Assembly (NCBI GenBank): GCA_035310145.1
Contig: DATGEL010000007.1
Coordinates: 1 to 56,233, forward strand
Reading direction: 5' to 3'
Source: Dehalococcoidia bacterium
Lineage (GTDB): Bacteria; Chloroflexota; Dehalococcoidia; CAUJGQ01
DNA: 56,233 nucleotides
Shown here: piece after piece, positions 26,042-35,610 of the stretch
How positions within the stretch are numbered: the stretch's first letter is position 1
How the letters are laid out: the number at the start of each line of letters is the position of its first letter
The notes under the pieces: generated by a model
What the model was told of the DNA's origin: nothing
Seen by the model: only the letters and a program-made list of their open reading frames with translations
Database searches by the model: none
Position numbers and translations under genes: made by a program

Positions 26042-26938
26042 TCAGCCGCGGCCCTGCGCCCGGGCGATGGCGGCGTTCAGCGCTCGCTCGGCGAAGACGC
26101 GCACGAGATGCGAGCGGTACTCGGCGGAGGCGTGAATGTCGCCCAGCGGCTCGATACCGTCGGCCGCCCGCTGCGCCGCGCGCTTGACGGCCTCGGCGGT
26201 AGCCGGCTGCCCGCGCAACGCCTGCTCCGTGCCCGTCGCGCGGGAAGCGGTTTCGCCGACACCGCTCACACCGACTCGAACATCCGACACGTTGCCGCCG
26301 CTCAACGTCACGATCGCTGCTATACCGACAATCGCGTAGCCGGAGGCCTGGTTGGCGAACTTCAGATAGATCGAGCCGCTGTTCGCCGGCAGGGTGGGGA
26401 TGCGGATCTCGGTCAAGACTTCGTTCGGCTCCAGCGCCGTGGAGAGCAGGCCGGTGAAGAACTCGGGGGCGGCGATCGTGCGCGTGCCGCCGGCGCCGCG
26501 CGCCGCCAGGTCAGCGTTGAGCGCCAGCATCACGCCCGGCAGGTCGGCGCCGGGGTCGGCGTGGGCGAGGCTGCCGCCGATCGTGCCGCGGTTGCGCACC
26601 TGCACGTCACCGATGCTGGCGGCGGACTCGGCCAGCACCGCGAGACGGCTGCGCAGCAGCTCCGAGGAGGAGACGGCGCTGTGCGTGGTCATGGCGCCGA
26701 TCGCGATCGTGCCGCCCTCGTCGCGGATGTAGCTGAGACCCTGGACGCGGCCCAGGTCGATCAGGTGCTCGGGCGCGGCCAGGCGCAGCTTCATCAGGGG
26801 GATCAGACTGTGGCCGCCCGCGAGCAGCTTCGCATCGTCGCCGAACTGGCCGAGCAGGCCGATCGCGTCCTCGACGCTGGTGGGGCTGTGGTACTCGAAG
26901 GCGCTCGGAATCACGGGTTCTCCCTCCTGTTCTGACAT
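26042..26938 (-). CDS. coxM: CO-dehydrogenase/xanthine-dehydrogenase-type FAD-binding subunit
   Basis: About 298 residues from ATG 26938 (ATG 26956 in frame is possible; neither has a strong ribosome binding site). The FAD motifs are LLAGGHSLIPLMKLRL near residues 33-48 and RNRGTIGGSLAHADPGAD near 107-124, as in CoxM/medium subunits of molybdenum hydroxylases. In the complex it carries electrons from the FeS subunit to acceptors. The FeS subunit lies upstream; the molybdopterin large subunit is not in the window. The cox symbol denotes the family and not proof of CO oxidation. Confidence 0.88.
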   Translation of the reverse strand: MSEQEGEPVIPSAFEYHSPTSVEDAIGLLGQFGDDAKLLAGGHSLIPLMKLRLAAPEHLIDLGRVQGLSYIRDEGGTIAIGAMTTHSAVSSSELLRSRLAVLAESAASIGDVQVRNRGTIGGSLAHADPGADLPGVMLALNADLAARGAGGTRTIAAPEFFTGLLSTALEPNEVLTEIRIPTLPANSGSIYLKFANQASGYAIVGIAAIVTLSGGNVSDVRVGVSGVGETASRATGTEQALRGQPATAEAVKRAAQRAADGIEPLGDIHASAEYRSHLVRVFAERALNAAIARAQGRG

Positions 26939-27000
26939 GGGCGCGGACGTGCCCATCTGAGAATGGGTGGGGCAGGCGGTTTGGGCCGGTCGCGGCCGCG

Positions 27001-27501
<501 letters not shown>

Positions 27502-27545
27502 CAATCCGCCTCCTCGGGCTCGCCGCCCGTGGCCGCCCGCGCCGG

Positions 27546-27992
27546 TTACGTGCGCGTCGCCGGAATCTGTTTCTCCATCGCCTTGAAGAACTGCTCGATC
27601 ATCTTGCGCGCGGTGATGCCCAGCAGGCGCTGGCCGACGCTCGCGATCAGCCCGGCCACCTGCGCGTCGCCGTCATACGAGACGAGCGTGCTGCCGCCCT
27701 GGTCGCTGAGCGTGAGCACGCCGCTGCCCTTGACGCGGCCCGGCTTGCCCCCGCCTTCCACACCCATGCGGTAGCTCGTAGGCGGCTGGCGTTCGGAAAG
27801 CTGGATCTTGCCCTGGAAGGTGCCCTTGATCGCGCCGATACCAGCCTTCATCACCGCTTCGTACTGGTCCTCCGCGATCTCCTTGAACTCCTCGCAGCCC
27901 GGCATGCAGCGGCGGATGTTCTCCGGGTCCAGCATCGCCTGCCAGACGGTATCGCGCGGAGCCTTGAAGGTGTAGGCGCCGGTGAGCTGCAT
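27546..27992 (-). CDS. coxG: CoxG/SRPBCC family protein
   Basis: A 148-residue START/SRPBCC-fold protein from ATG 27992. [36 protein letters not shown] and [13 protein letters not shown] are typical of CoxG (carbon monoxide dehydrogenase subunit G). The C-terminus holds an amphipathic helix ([15 protein letters not shown]) that in CoxG helps membrane anchoring. It heads the coxG-coxS-coxM run. CoxG homologues accompany many molybdenum hydroxylases and may bind hydrophobic ligands. The frame extends upstream without a supported start. Confidence 0.88.
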   Translation of the reverse strand: MQLTGAYTFKAPRDTVWQAMLDPENIRRCMPGCEEFKEIAEDQYEAVMKAGIGAIKGTFQGKIQLSERQPPTSYRMGVEGGGKPGRVKGSGVLTLSDQGGSTLVSYDGDAQVAGLIASVGQRLLGITARKMIEQFFKAMEKQIPATRT

Positions 27993-28264
27993 GGTTGCGG
28001 TTGCGTTCCTTGCTGCTGATGCGGTCCGCGGGGGAAACGGGCCAATGCTGGCATGTTCGCTGCACGCTGTCAACTGAGGGAACAGGGAACAGGACGTGAC
28101 AGGCGACGAGGCAGGGACTGCGCCCGCGCCCGCTGCCATCGTCGCGCTTGACACGCTGCCCCGGCCGCACCTACAACCGGATCTGCGGGAGCGCCGCGGC
28201 ACACGGCACGCGAACGGAGCATCCGGCCTCGCCGCCGGGTGAGGATTGAAACGAACAAACGACC

Positions 28265-29479
28265 ATGAAGTTCGGCCTGTTCTACGAGCTGCAACTGCCC
28301 AAGCCCTACGACGGCGACACCTGGAACCCGGACGACGAGCGCCGCATCATCCACGAGATGCTGGAGCAGGTTGAGCTGGCCGACCAGCTCGGCTTCGACT
28401 ACGTGTTCGAGGTCGAGCACCACTTCCTCGAAGAGTATTCACACTCCTCCGCGCCGGAGGTGGTGCTGGCCGCCGCCAGCCAGCGCACCAAACGGATCCG
28501 CCTCGGTCACGGCATCGTGCACATGCCGCCGGGCCACAACCACCCCGCCCGCACGGCCGAGCGCGTGGCCACGCTCGACCTCGTCTCTAACGGCCGCGTC
28601 GAGTTCGGCACGGGCGAAGGCGCCTCGGACATGGAGCTGGGCGGCTTCAACACCGAGCGCGGCCTCAAGAAGCAGATGTGGGAGGAATCGACGCGCGAGT
28701 GCCTGCGCATGCTGACCGCCGAGCCTTACGCCGGGCACGACGGCCCGTTCCTGCGCATGCCCGTGCGCAACGTGATTCCCAAGTCGCTGCAGAAGCCGCA
28801 TCCGCCGGTCTGGGTCGCAGCCTCGCGCCGCGAGACGGTGATGCTGGCCGCGCGGCTGGGCATGGGCTCGCTCGGCTTCGGCTTCGAGACGCCCGAAGAG
28901 GCCGACGAGCGCATCGAGCGCTACTGGGAGCTGGTGCGCGAGGAGTGCCGGCCGATCGGCGCAGCGATCAACCCTGCCGTCTCGACCGTGGCGACGATGA
29001 TGTGCGCCCCGACGGACGAGCAGGCCGTGGCCCAGGGCCTTGCCGGCGCCCAGTTCTTCAGCTTCTCGCTGGGGCGCGGCACGCCGCCCAACCCGCCGCG
29101 CAACCCCGGCCACGACCATCTCTACCGCGAGTTCATCGACGCGCGGCGCGAGAAGGACCAGGCCAAAGCGGCCGCGCGCGACCAGGAGCCGGAGGACGAG
29201 GGCCAGCGGGCGCTCTACCGCGCCGGCCAGCGCGGAGGCTTCATCGGCTCGCCCAGGTTCATCCGCGAGAACCTGAAGAAGTATGAGGCCGCCCATCTGG
29301 ACGCGATGATCTTCGTGGCGCAGTGCGGCGACCGCAAGCACGATGAGATCATGGCCTCGATCGAGCTGTTCGCCAAAGAGGTGATGCCCGAGTTTCAGGA
29401 GCGTCACGAGAAGATCCAGCGGCCCTGGCGCGAGCAACAGCTCGACGGCGTGACGTTCCTCAACAACTCCACGATCTGA
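28265..29479 (+). CDS. LLM-class flavin-dependent oxidoreductase, long form
   Basis: A 404-residue luciferase-family TIM barrel beginning MKFGLFYELQLPKPY. Typical elements are YVFEVEHHFLEEYSHSSAPEV near residues 46-66, RIRLGHGIVHMPPGHNHPAR, and RVATLDLVSNGRVEFGTGEGAS near 98-119. The length and the long C-terminal region are those of the bacterial-luciferase-like subgroup that uses FMNH2. It is divergent from coxG and probably the first gene of a plus-strand catabolic run. The substrate is unknown. Confidence 0.9.
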   Translation: MKFGLFYELQLPKPYDGDTWNPDDERRIIHEMLEQVELADQLGFDYVFEVEHHFLEEYSHSSAPEVVLAAASQRTKRIRLGHGIVHMPPGHNHPARTAERVATLDLVSNGRVEFGTGEGASDMELGGFNTERGLKKQMWEESTRECLRMLTAEPYAGHDGPFLRMPVRNVIPKSLQKPHPPVWVAASRRETVMLAARLGMGSLGFGFETPEEADERIERYWELVREECRPIGAAINPAVSTVATMMCAPTDEQAVAQGLAGAQFFSFSLGRGTPPNPPRNPGHDHLYREFIDARREKDQAKAAARDQEPEDEGQRALYRAGQRGGFIGSPRFIRENLKKYEAAHLDAMIFVAQCGDRKHDEIMASIELFAKEVMPEFQERHEKIQRPWREQQLDGVTFLNNSTI

Positions 29480-29517
29480 GGGAACAGGGAATAGAGGGCG
29501 TAGGGCGTAGGGCGTAG
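29479..29517. repeat. Period-7 tandem repeat after the LLM gene
   Basis: Two units AGGGAAC and AGGGAAT (29479-29492), two extra bases, then three perfect units of AGGGCGT (29495-29515) and a partial one. The array begins at the LLM stop codon and precedes the ribosome binding site of the 108-residue gene. Its start also resembles the two-unit AGGGAAC repeat at 28077-28090. Confidence 0.75.
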
Positions 29518-29562
29518 CCCCCACCCACCAACCTGAGCCCAGCGCCCGCCGAGGAGCGCGTC

Positions 29563-29889
29563 GTGGCGAGACCGAGCCAGGTGCAGGACGAAGAGCTGCG
29601 CGGCCTGATCACGGCCGCGCGCGAGGCCTATCTGCACGACCGCAACCTCGAATCGGTGGAGAAGAGCGTGGCAGCGTTTCGCGGCCTGCTGCAACGCCAG
29701 CCGGACTTTCTCTCCACCGGCCCGTTCGCAGGCAACAACCGCCGCGTCTTCCCGCAGCTCGGCGTGGCGATGAAGCAGGCGGGGGGCGGCCAGCCGGATT
29801 TCGTGCTGGAGCGGCGGCAGTTCAGCAACCCCGAGGCGATAACCTGGTTTGAGTACGTCTCCGACTGCCTGGTGGCCGCGAAGCTCTAA
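29563..29889 (+). CDS. Conserved-looking 108-residue protein, function unknown
   Basis: Starts at GTG 29563 with GAGGAGCG about 10 bases upstream. The product is soluble, with two predicted helices at the start (EELRGLITAAREAYLHD, LESVEKSVAAFRGLL) and a C-terminal helix (AITWFEYVSDCLVAAKL). No family is recognised. It ends 11 bases before the amidohydrolase gene and follows the LLM gene, so it belongs to the same transcription unit. It may be an accessory subunit of either enzyme, which is inference from position only. Confidence 0.7.
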   Translation: MARPSQVQDEELRGLITAAREAYLHDRNLESVEKSVAAFRGLLQRQPDFLSTGPFAGNNRRVFPQLGVAMKQAGGGQPDFVLERRQFSNPEAITWFEYVSDCLVAAKL

Positions 29890-29900
29890 GCGAGGCCGGC

Positions 29901-30740
29901 ATGATCATCGACACGCACGTCCACATCGTGGCGCCCGACCAGGCCCGCTACCCCTTCGCGCCGGCGGGCGGCTTCCGCATGAGCGGCCTCGGTTCCTGGC
30001 AGACGCAGTACCCCGTCTCGGCCGAGCAGATGATCGAGACGACCGCCGGCGCGGGCGTGGATCGCGCCGTGATCGTGCAGCCCTTCTCCGCCTACGGCTT
30101 CGATAACCGCTACCACGCCGACAGCGCCGCCGCACACCCGGAGCGCTTCGGCAGTGTCTGCACGGTCGACCCGGTGGCCGCCGACGGCGCCGAGCGGCTG
30201 AGTCACTGGGTGCGCGAACGCGGCATGCAGGGCCTGCGCCTCACCACGAGCCAGGAGGGCAGCCGGCTCGACGATCCGCGGGCCTACCCGGTCTGGGAGC
30301 GGGCCGGCGAGCTGGGCATTCCCATCTGTGTGCTGACCTCGCCCGAGCACTGGCCGGCGGCGCGCGCGATGGCCACCCGCTTCCCGCGCGTGCCCGTGCT
30401 GCTGGATCATGCGGGCGGCACGGGCGCGGGCCAGACCGATGCGATCGTGGATGAGCTGATCGCGCTGGCGGCGCTGCCCAACGTGCAGCTCAAGGTCTCG
30501 ACCGTGAACTTCGCGCCGCTGGCGGCGCTGGGCGATGCCGGGCAGGCTCGCTGGCGGCGGCTGGCGGACGCCTACGGCGCCGAGCGGCTGCTCTGGGGCT
30601 CGAACTACCCGGTCTCGCAGGAAGGCAGCTACGCCGAGATGGCGCGGCTGGGCGAGCGGGCGTTACCCTTCCTGAGCGACGCCCAGCGCGAGGCGATGCT
30701 CGGCGGCAACGCGGCCCGCTACTGGCCAAAGCCTGCTTAG
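29901..30740 (+). CDS. Amidohydrolase-2 family metal-dependent hydrolase
   Basis: A 279-residue TIM-barrel hydrolase starting at ATG 29901. The metal-binding start MIIDTHVHIVAPDQ has the His-x-His pair; VLLDHAGG near residue 168 and LLWGSNYPVSQEG near 232 supply the later His and Asp region. The family (2-pyrone-4,6-dicarboxylate hydrolase, gamma-resorcylate decarboxylase and relatives) hydrolyses lactones or decarboxylates aromatic acids. The precise substrate is unknown. It follows the 108-residue gene by 11 bases. Confidence 0.9.
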   Translation: MIIDTHVHIVAPDQARYPFAPAGGFRMSGLGSWQTQYPVSAEQMIETTAGAGVDRAVIVQPFSAYGFDNRYHADSAAAHPERFGSVCTVDPVAADGAERLSHWVRERGMQGLRLTTSQEGSRLDDPRAYPVWERAGELGIPICVLTSPEHWPAARAMATRFPRVPVLLDHAGGTGAGQTDAIVDELIALAALPNVQLKVSTVNFAPLAALGDAGQARWRRLADAYGAERLLWGSNYPVSQEGSYAEMARLGERALPFLSDAQREAMLGGNAARYWPKPA

Positions 30741-30813
30741 CCGCCGCCTGCGGCGCGGCGTTCGCCCGCACCAAGCGGATGCCCACGCGCACTGCCGGCG
30801 TCGGAGACGTTGC

Positions 30814-32382
30814 ATGACCGGCCTCCGCATCGGCATCGACGTGGGCGGCACCAACACCGACGCCGTTGTGCTCGAGGGCAGCGACGTGCTTGCCTGGGCG
30901 AAGCAGCCCACCACGCCGGATGTCACGTCCGGCGTCGCCGCCGCGCTCGCCGAAGTGCTGGGCGAGACCGAGATCGAGCCGGCGCGCATCGCTGCCGTCA
31001 TGGTCGGCACCACGCACTTCACCAACGCCGTCGTGCAGCGCCGCGGCCTCGCACGCACGGCGGCGCTGCGGCTCTGCCTGCCGGCGGGTCAGTCGCTGCC
31101 GCCCTTTATCGACTGGCCCGGAGACCTCTGCGCCGCGATCGGCGCGGAGTATCGGCTGCTCGCCGGCGGCTTTGAGTTCGACGGCCGTGAGATCTCGCCT
31201 CTGAACGAGGCCGAGCTGCGCGCGGCGCTCGACGAGCTGCTGGCAAAGGGCGTGCAAGACGTCGCGATCTGCGGCGTCTTCTCGCCGGTCGACGCAGCGC
31301 AGGAAGAGCGGGCGGCGGAGCTGCTGCGGCGGTGGGCGCCTGGGCTGAGCGTCACGCTCTCGCACGAGATCGGCCGCATCGGCCTGCTGGAACGGGAGAA
31401 CGCGGCGCTGCTCAATGCCTGTCTTGCGCCCGTGGCCGCCAACGTGATCGGCCAGCTCGAGGCGACCGTACACGCGGCCGGCCTCGCCTGCCCGCTCTAT
31501 CTGAGCCAGAACGACGGCACGTTGATGATCGCGGCGCATGCCATGCGCTACCCCGTGCTCACCTTCGCCTCCGGCCCGACCAACTCGATGCGCGGCGCGG
31601 CCCTGCTCTCCGGCGTGCGCGACGGCGTGGTGATCGACCTGGGCGGCACCAGCGCCGACTTCGGCATGCTCAGCGCCGGCTTTCCGCGCGAGGCCGGCTT
31701 CGAGGTCGCGGTCGGCGGCGTGCGCACCAACTTCCGCATGCCCGATGTGCTTTCGCTCGCCCTGGGCGGCGGCAGTATCGTGGACGACGGGGGACGTGCG
31801 GTCGGGCCGCTGAGCGTGGGCTACGAGCTTGCAGCGCGCGGCCGCGTCTTCGGCGGCGGCACGCTGACGGCGACGGACATCGGCGTGGCCGCCGGCCTGG
31901 CCGAGATCGGCGATGCGGAGCGGGTGCGCGACCTTGATCCGGCCCTGGTGCGACGCGCCCTCGACCTGATCCGCGAGCGGTTGGAGACGGCACTCGACCG
32001 CGTGCGCACCAGCGCCGACCCGGTTCCGGTGATCGCCGTGGGCGGCGGCAGCTTTCTCGTGCCGGAGGATCTTGCCGGCGCAGCGTCGGTGCTGCGCCCG
32101 CCGCACGACCAGGTGGCGAACGCCGTGGGCGCGGCGCTGGCACAGGTGAGCGGCGAGATCGACCACGTCTTCATCGTGGATGGTCGAGGGCGGAGTGAGA
32201 TCCTGGCCGAAGCGCGGCACGAGGCGGAGGCGCGGGCCGTGGCGGCCGGCGCCGATCCGGGCACGCTCGACCTGGTGGAGGTGGACGAGGTGCCGCTCTC
32301 GTATCTGCCGAGCACGGCGGTGCGCGTGCGCGTCAAGGTCGTGGGCGAGCTGGCCGGCCAGCCGCGCGAGGCGGCGCCGTGA
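30814..32382 (+). CDS. Hydantoinase/oxoprolinase family protein (HyuA-like)
   Basis: A 522-residue member of the hydantoinase A/oxoprolinase family. The actin-like ATPase start is IGIDVGGTNTDAVVLEG near residues 6-22. GVFSPVDAAQEERAAELL and the central ALLNACLAPVAANVIG belong to the HyuA core, and DGVVIDLGGTSADFG near 272-286 is the second phosphate loop. HyuA-type proteins cleave 5-membered cyclic imides or amides with ATP, usually with HyuB; none is seen here. It overlaps the following DUF917 gene by 4 bases, a pairing often seen in genomes. Confidence 0.88.
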   Translation: MTGLRIGIDVGGTNTDAVVLEGSDVLAWAKQPTTPDVTSGVAAALAEVLGETEIEPARIAAVMVGTTHFTNAVVQRRGLARTAALRLCLPAGQSLPPFIDWPGDLCAAIGAEYRLLAGGFEFDGREISPLNEAELRAALDELLAKGVQDVAICGVFSPVDAAQEERAAELLRRWAPGLSVTLSHEIGRIGLLERENAALLNACLAPVAANVIGQLEATVHAAGLACPLYLSQNDGTLMIAAHAMRYPVLTFASGPTNSMRGAALLSGVRDGVVIDLGGTSADFGMLSAGFPREAGFEVAVGGVRTNFRMPDVLSLALGGGSIVDDGGRAVGPLSVGYELAARGRVFGGGTLTATDIGVAAGLAEIGDAERVRDLDPALVRRALDLIRERLETALDRVRTSADPVPVIAVGGGSFLVPEDLAGAASVLRPPHDQVANAVGAALAQVSGEIDHVFIVDGRGRSEILAEARHEAEARAVAAGADPGTLDLVEVDEVPLSYLPSTAVRVRVKVVGELAGQPREAAP

Positions 32383-33509
32383 ACTGGAGCGTCACGGAAG
32401 ACGACCTGGAGAGCATCGCCATCGGCGCCGGCATTCTCGGCACCGGCGGCGGCGGCAATCCGTACCGCGGCAAGCTGCTCGCCCGCCGCCACCTGCGCGA
32501 GGGCGGCCGCATGACCGTCGTCTCGCTCGACGACCTGCCCGCCGACGCGCTCGGCGTCTCGGTCGGCGGCATGGGCGCGCCGGTGATCGGCATCGAGCGC
32601 ATCATCCGCGGCGACGAGGCGCTGACGGCGCTGCGCCGGCTGGAGCAGCGGCTTGGCCGCACGGTGACGCATATCGTGCCGGGCGAAGTAGGCGGCAGCA
32701 ACAGCACGATCCCGCTCGTCGTCAGCGCGCAATCGGGTCTGCCCGCGGTCGATGCGGACGGCATGGGCCGCGCCTTCCCCGAGCTGCAGCAGACGACGTT
32801 CTTCATCGAGGGTGCGCCGCCCTCGCCCGCCGCGATCGCCGACTACCGGCACAGCACGCTCGTCTTTGACGATTTGCCGGACGCAAAGAGCCTGGAGCGC
32901 ATCGCCCGCGCCGCCACCGTGGCGATGGGCGGCGCCGCCAGCTTCGCCTTCGCGCCGATGTCGGGCGCCGAAATGCGGCGCATGGCGATTCCGGGCACGC
33001 TCTCGCTGGCGCAGCGTGTGGGCGCGGCGGTGCGCGAGGCGCGCCGCCTGCACGAGAACGCGGTGGCCGCCGCCTGCACGGCGACCGGCGGACAGGAGAT
33101 CTTCCGCGGCAAGGTCACGGACGTGCAGCGGCGGCTGGTGTCCGGTTTTGCCCGTGGCGAACTGCTGCTGGAAGGCTCCGGCGAGTGTCGCGGCAGCGCC
33201 ATGCGCATCGCCTTCCAGAACGAAAACCTGATCGCCTGGCGCGACGGCGAGATCGCGGCCACGGCGCCGGACCTGATCTGCCTGGTGGACGAGCTGACGG
33301 CCGAGCCGGTGACGACCGAGATCGTGCGCTACGGCCTGCGCGTCGCCGTGCTCGGCATTCCCGCGCCGCCGCTGTTGCGCACCGAGCGGGCGCTGGCGGT
33401 GGTCGGTCCGCGAGGCTTCGGTTATGACGTCGCCTACCGGCCGCTTGCGGGCGTATACGGCGGGGCCGGCGAGCCGACGGCCGGTCGTAGCATGGCGCCG
33501 CCCGGTTGA
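32379..33509 (+). CDS. DUF917 family protein
   Basis: A 376-residue protein starting at GTG 32379 inside the stop of the HyuA-like gene. The N-terminal DLESIAIGAGILGTGGGGNPY is the family signature, followed by VGGMGAPVIGIERI and HIVPGEVGGSNST. The C-terminal half contains ICLVDELTAEPVTTE. DUF917 proteins often accompany hydantoinase-like ATPases and are suggested to share in cyclic-amide hydrolysis, but no activity is assigned here. The 4-base overlap implies coupled translation. Confidence 0.87.
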   Translation: MNWSVTEDDLESIAIGAGILGTGGGGNPYRGKLLARRHLREGGRMTVVSLDDLPADALGVSVGGMGAPVIGIERIIRGDEALTALRRLEQRLGRTVTHIVPGEVGGSNSTIPLVVSAQSGLPAVDADGMGRAFPELQQTTFFIEGAPPSPAAIADYRHSTLVFDDLPDAKSLERIARAATVAMGGAASFAFAPMSGAEMRRMAIPGTLSLAQRVGAAVREARRLHENAVAAACTATGGQEIFRGKVTDVQRRLVSGFARGELLLEGSGECRGSAMRIAFQNENLIAWRDGEIAATAPDLICLVDELTAEPVTTEIVRYGLRVAVLGIPAPPLLRTERALAVVGPRGFGYDVAYRPLAGVYGGAGEPTAGRSMAPPG

Positions 33510-33581
33510 GTCCGGAGCGAGCGGTGGCTATTGTCGAGCAGGACGCAGCGGGAACACCCGCGCCGCCGGAGAAACCACGCC

Positions 33582-34550
33582 ATGGGCGAGATCATTCCCT
33601 TCGCGGGCAACCCGCTGGACCGCGCCGCCAACCAGCGCCGCGACGAGGCCTGGCTCGCCGCGCAGTTCGGCGCCGCCGGGGGCCGCTATCTGCCGTTCTG
33701 GCGACTGAACGTGCTCACCAGCACCGCCGGGATCGATGCACAGGCGGCGTTGCACTGGCTCGACAGCGGCGTCTGCGGCCGGCTCGGGGACGGCACGGTC
33801 CCGCTGCTGCTGGGGCTGCGCGACGGCGTGGCGCACTTCGCCGTCGATCTCTCCGCGCTGGCCGATCCGATCGCGGAGCTGTGCATCGAGGGCGCGGCCT
33901 TCACCGACGCCCGCCAGGCCGGGGGCACGCTGCCGGCGGAGGAGGCGGGCATTTTGGCGCAGGCCCGCTCGTTGCTGGAGTGGCACACGCGCAACCGCTT
34001 CTGCGGCAGTTGCGGCTCGCCCACGGCCGTGGCCGCCGGCGGCGCCATGCGCAGGTGCACAGCCTGCGGCGCCGAGCATTTTCCCGGCCCGCACGCCGTC
34101 GTGATCATGGTGGTCTGGCGCGGCGACCGTTGCCTGCTGGGCAGCGGCCGCGGCTGGGGCGGGAAGCGGTACTCGGCGCTGGCCGGCTTCATGGACCACG
34201 GCGAGACGATTGAAGAGGCGGTGGCACGCGAGGTCTACGAGGAGGTCGGTCTCCATGTCGACCAGGTGGAGTACCACGCCTCGCAGCCGTGGCCGTTCCC
34301 CATGTCGCTGATGATCGGCTGCTTCGCCCACGTGAGTGACGAAGCCGTGACCGTGGACGAGGAAGAGCTGGCCGGCGTCCGCTGGTTCTCCCGCGAGGAG
34401 ATCCGCCAGGCGTTGGCGGCGCCGGAGAGCGTCGATTTCGGCGTGCCCGGCCGCATCGCCATCGCTCACCACCTGATCAAGGCGTGGGCCGAGCAATTCC
34501 CGAGCGCCGGCCGCACGGCGCACCCGTACCCGAGGAACGGACAGCCATGA
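33582..34550 (+). CDS. nudC: NAD(+) diphosphatase (NudC-type Nudix hydrolase)
   Basis: A 322-residue protein from ATG 33582. The zinc ribbon is CGSCGSPTAVA...CTACGAEHFPG near residues 143-167. The Nudix box begins GFMDHGETIEEAVAREVYEE near residue 202. The NudC-specific SQPWPFPMSLM follows near 236. The enzyme hydrolyses NADH or NAD-capped RNA to NMN and AMP. The gene follows DUF917 by about 70 bases and overlaps the next amidohydrolase by 4 bases, so it is part of the same run. Confidence 0.93.
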   Translation: MGEIIPFAGNPLDRAANQRRDEAWLAAQFGAAGGRYLPFWRLNVLTSTAGIDAQAALHWLDSGVCGRLGDGTVPLLLGLRDGVAHFAVDLSALADPIAELCIEGAAFTDARQAGGTLPAEEAGILAQARSLLEWHTRNRFCGSCGSPTAVAAGGAMRRCTACGAEHFPGPHAVVIMVVWRGDRCLLGSGRGWGGKRYSALAGFMDHGETIEEAVAREVYEEVGLHVDQVEYHASQPWPFPMSLMIGCFAHVSDEAVTVDEEELAGVRWFSREEIRQALAAPESVDFGVPGRIAIAHHLIKAWAEQFPSAGRTAHPYPRNGQP

Positions 34551-35554
34551 CGACCGCCGAACCCTGGATCGATCGCACGCGGGAAGAGCCGCTTGAGCCG
34601 GAGCTGCCGATCATCGACCCGCACCACCACCTCTGGCACCGCCCGAACAACCGCTACGTGCTCGACGATCTGCTTGCCGACCTGGCGGGGCAGAACGTGC
34701 GGCAGACGGTCTTCGTCGAATGCACGTCCATGTACCGCGCCGCCGGCCCCGAGGAGTTCCGCGTGGTGGGCGAGACGGAGTGGGTGCAGGGCATCGCGGC
34801 GCAGAGCGCCAGCGGCGGCTTCGGCGAACTGCGCGCCGCCGCCGGCATCGTGGGCAGCGCCGATCTGCGGCTGGGCGACCGCGCGGCGCGGGTGCTCGAA
34901 GCGCAGATCGCGGCCAGCCCGCAGCGCTTCCGCGGCATTCGACACCGCGCGGCCTGGGCCGAGCCGGGCGTGCTGCCCAACCAGCCGGCAACGACGCCGG
35001 CGCACCTGCTGCTGGACGCCGACTTCCGCCGCGGCTTCGCCTATCTGCGGACGTATGGTTTGAGCTTCGAAGCCTGGCTCTACCATCCACAACTGCCGGA
35101 GCTTGCCGGCCTGGCGAAGGCGTTCCCCGATACGGCGATCATCCTCAACCACCTCGGCGGCCCGATCGGCGTCGGCCCCTACGCCGGCAAACGCGGTGAG
35201 GTCTTCGCGCAGTGGAAGCAGGATCTCACCGCCGTTGCCGCCTGTCCGAACGTGGTGCTCAAGGTCGGCGGGCTGCAGATGGCGGTGAACGGCTTCGACT
35301 GGCACGAACGCGAGCGCCCGCCAACCTCGGACGAGCTGCTGGCCGCCAACCGCGACTGGTATCTCTACGCGATCGAGCAGTTCGGGCCGCGGCGCTGCAT
35401 GTTTGAAAGCAACTTTCCCGTGGACAAGCTCTCCTGCTCGTACACCGTGCTCTGGAACCAGTTCAAGAAGCTGAGTAGGGGCTTTTCGCCGTCCGAGCGC
35501 GCCGCCATGTTCCATGACACGGCGCAGCGCGTCTACCGCTTGCCGCAGGCCTGA
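34547..35554 (+). CDS. Amidohydrolase-2 family protein
   Basis: A 335-residue TIM-barrel hydrolase whose ATG overlaps the nudC stop. The start motif is PIIDPHHHLWHRPNNRYVLDD near residues 21-41. TIVFVECTSMYR-like and ILNHLGGPIGVGPYAGK near residue 195 are typical of amidohydrolase-2 lactonases, and MFESNFPVDKLSCSY near 284 carries the C-terminal metal-site region. These proteins hydrolyse sugar or aromatic lactones. It is the last gene of the plus-strand run that starts at 28265 and converges on the aminomutase-like gene. Confidence 0.9.
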   Translation: MTTAEPWIDRTREEPLEPELPIIDPHHHLWHRPNNRYVLDDLLADLAGQNVRQTVFVECTSMYRAAGPEEFRVVGETEWVQGIAAQSASGGFGELRAAAGIVGSADLRLGDRAARVLEAQIAASPQRFRGIRHRAAWAEPGVLPNQPATTPAHLLLDADFRRGFAYLRTYGLSFEAWLYHPQLPELAGLAKAFPDTAIILNHLGGPIGVGPYAGKRGEVFAQWKQDLTAVAACPNVVLKVGGLQMAVNGFDWHERERPPTSDELLAANRDWYLYAIEQFGPRRCMFESNFPVDKLSCSYTVLWNQFKKLSRGFSPSERAAMFHDTAQRVYRLPQA

Positions 35555-35610
35555 GAACCGACCGTCGCCGGCCCGCCGTGCACGCTGCCGCGAAGCCGGC
35601 CGCTGCAAGC

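Noticed and set aside
28077-28097. AGGGAAC repeat in the divergent gap before the LLM gene
   Set aside because: Only two full units, so too short to call an array alone; mentioned as weak support for the period-7 pattern.
30490-32220. A 576-codon minus-strand frame
   Set aside because: Antisense to the HyuA-like gene, whose family motifs are clear.
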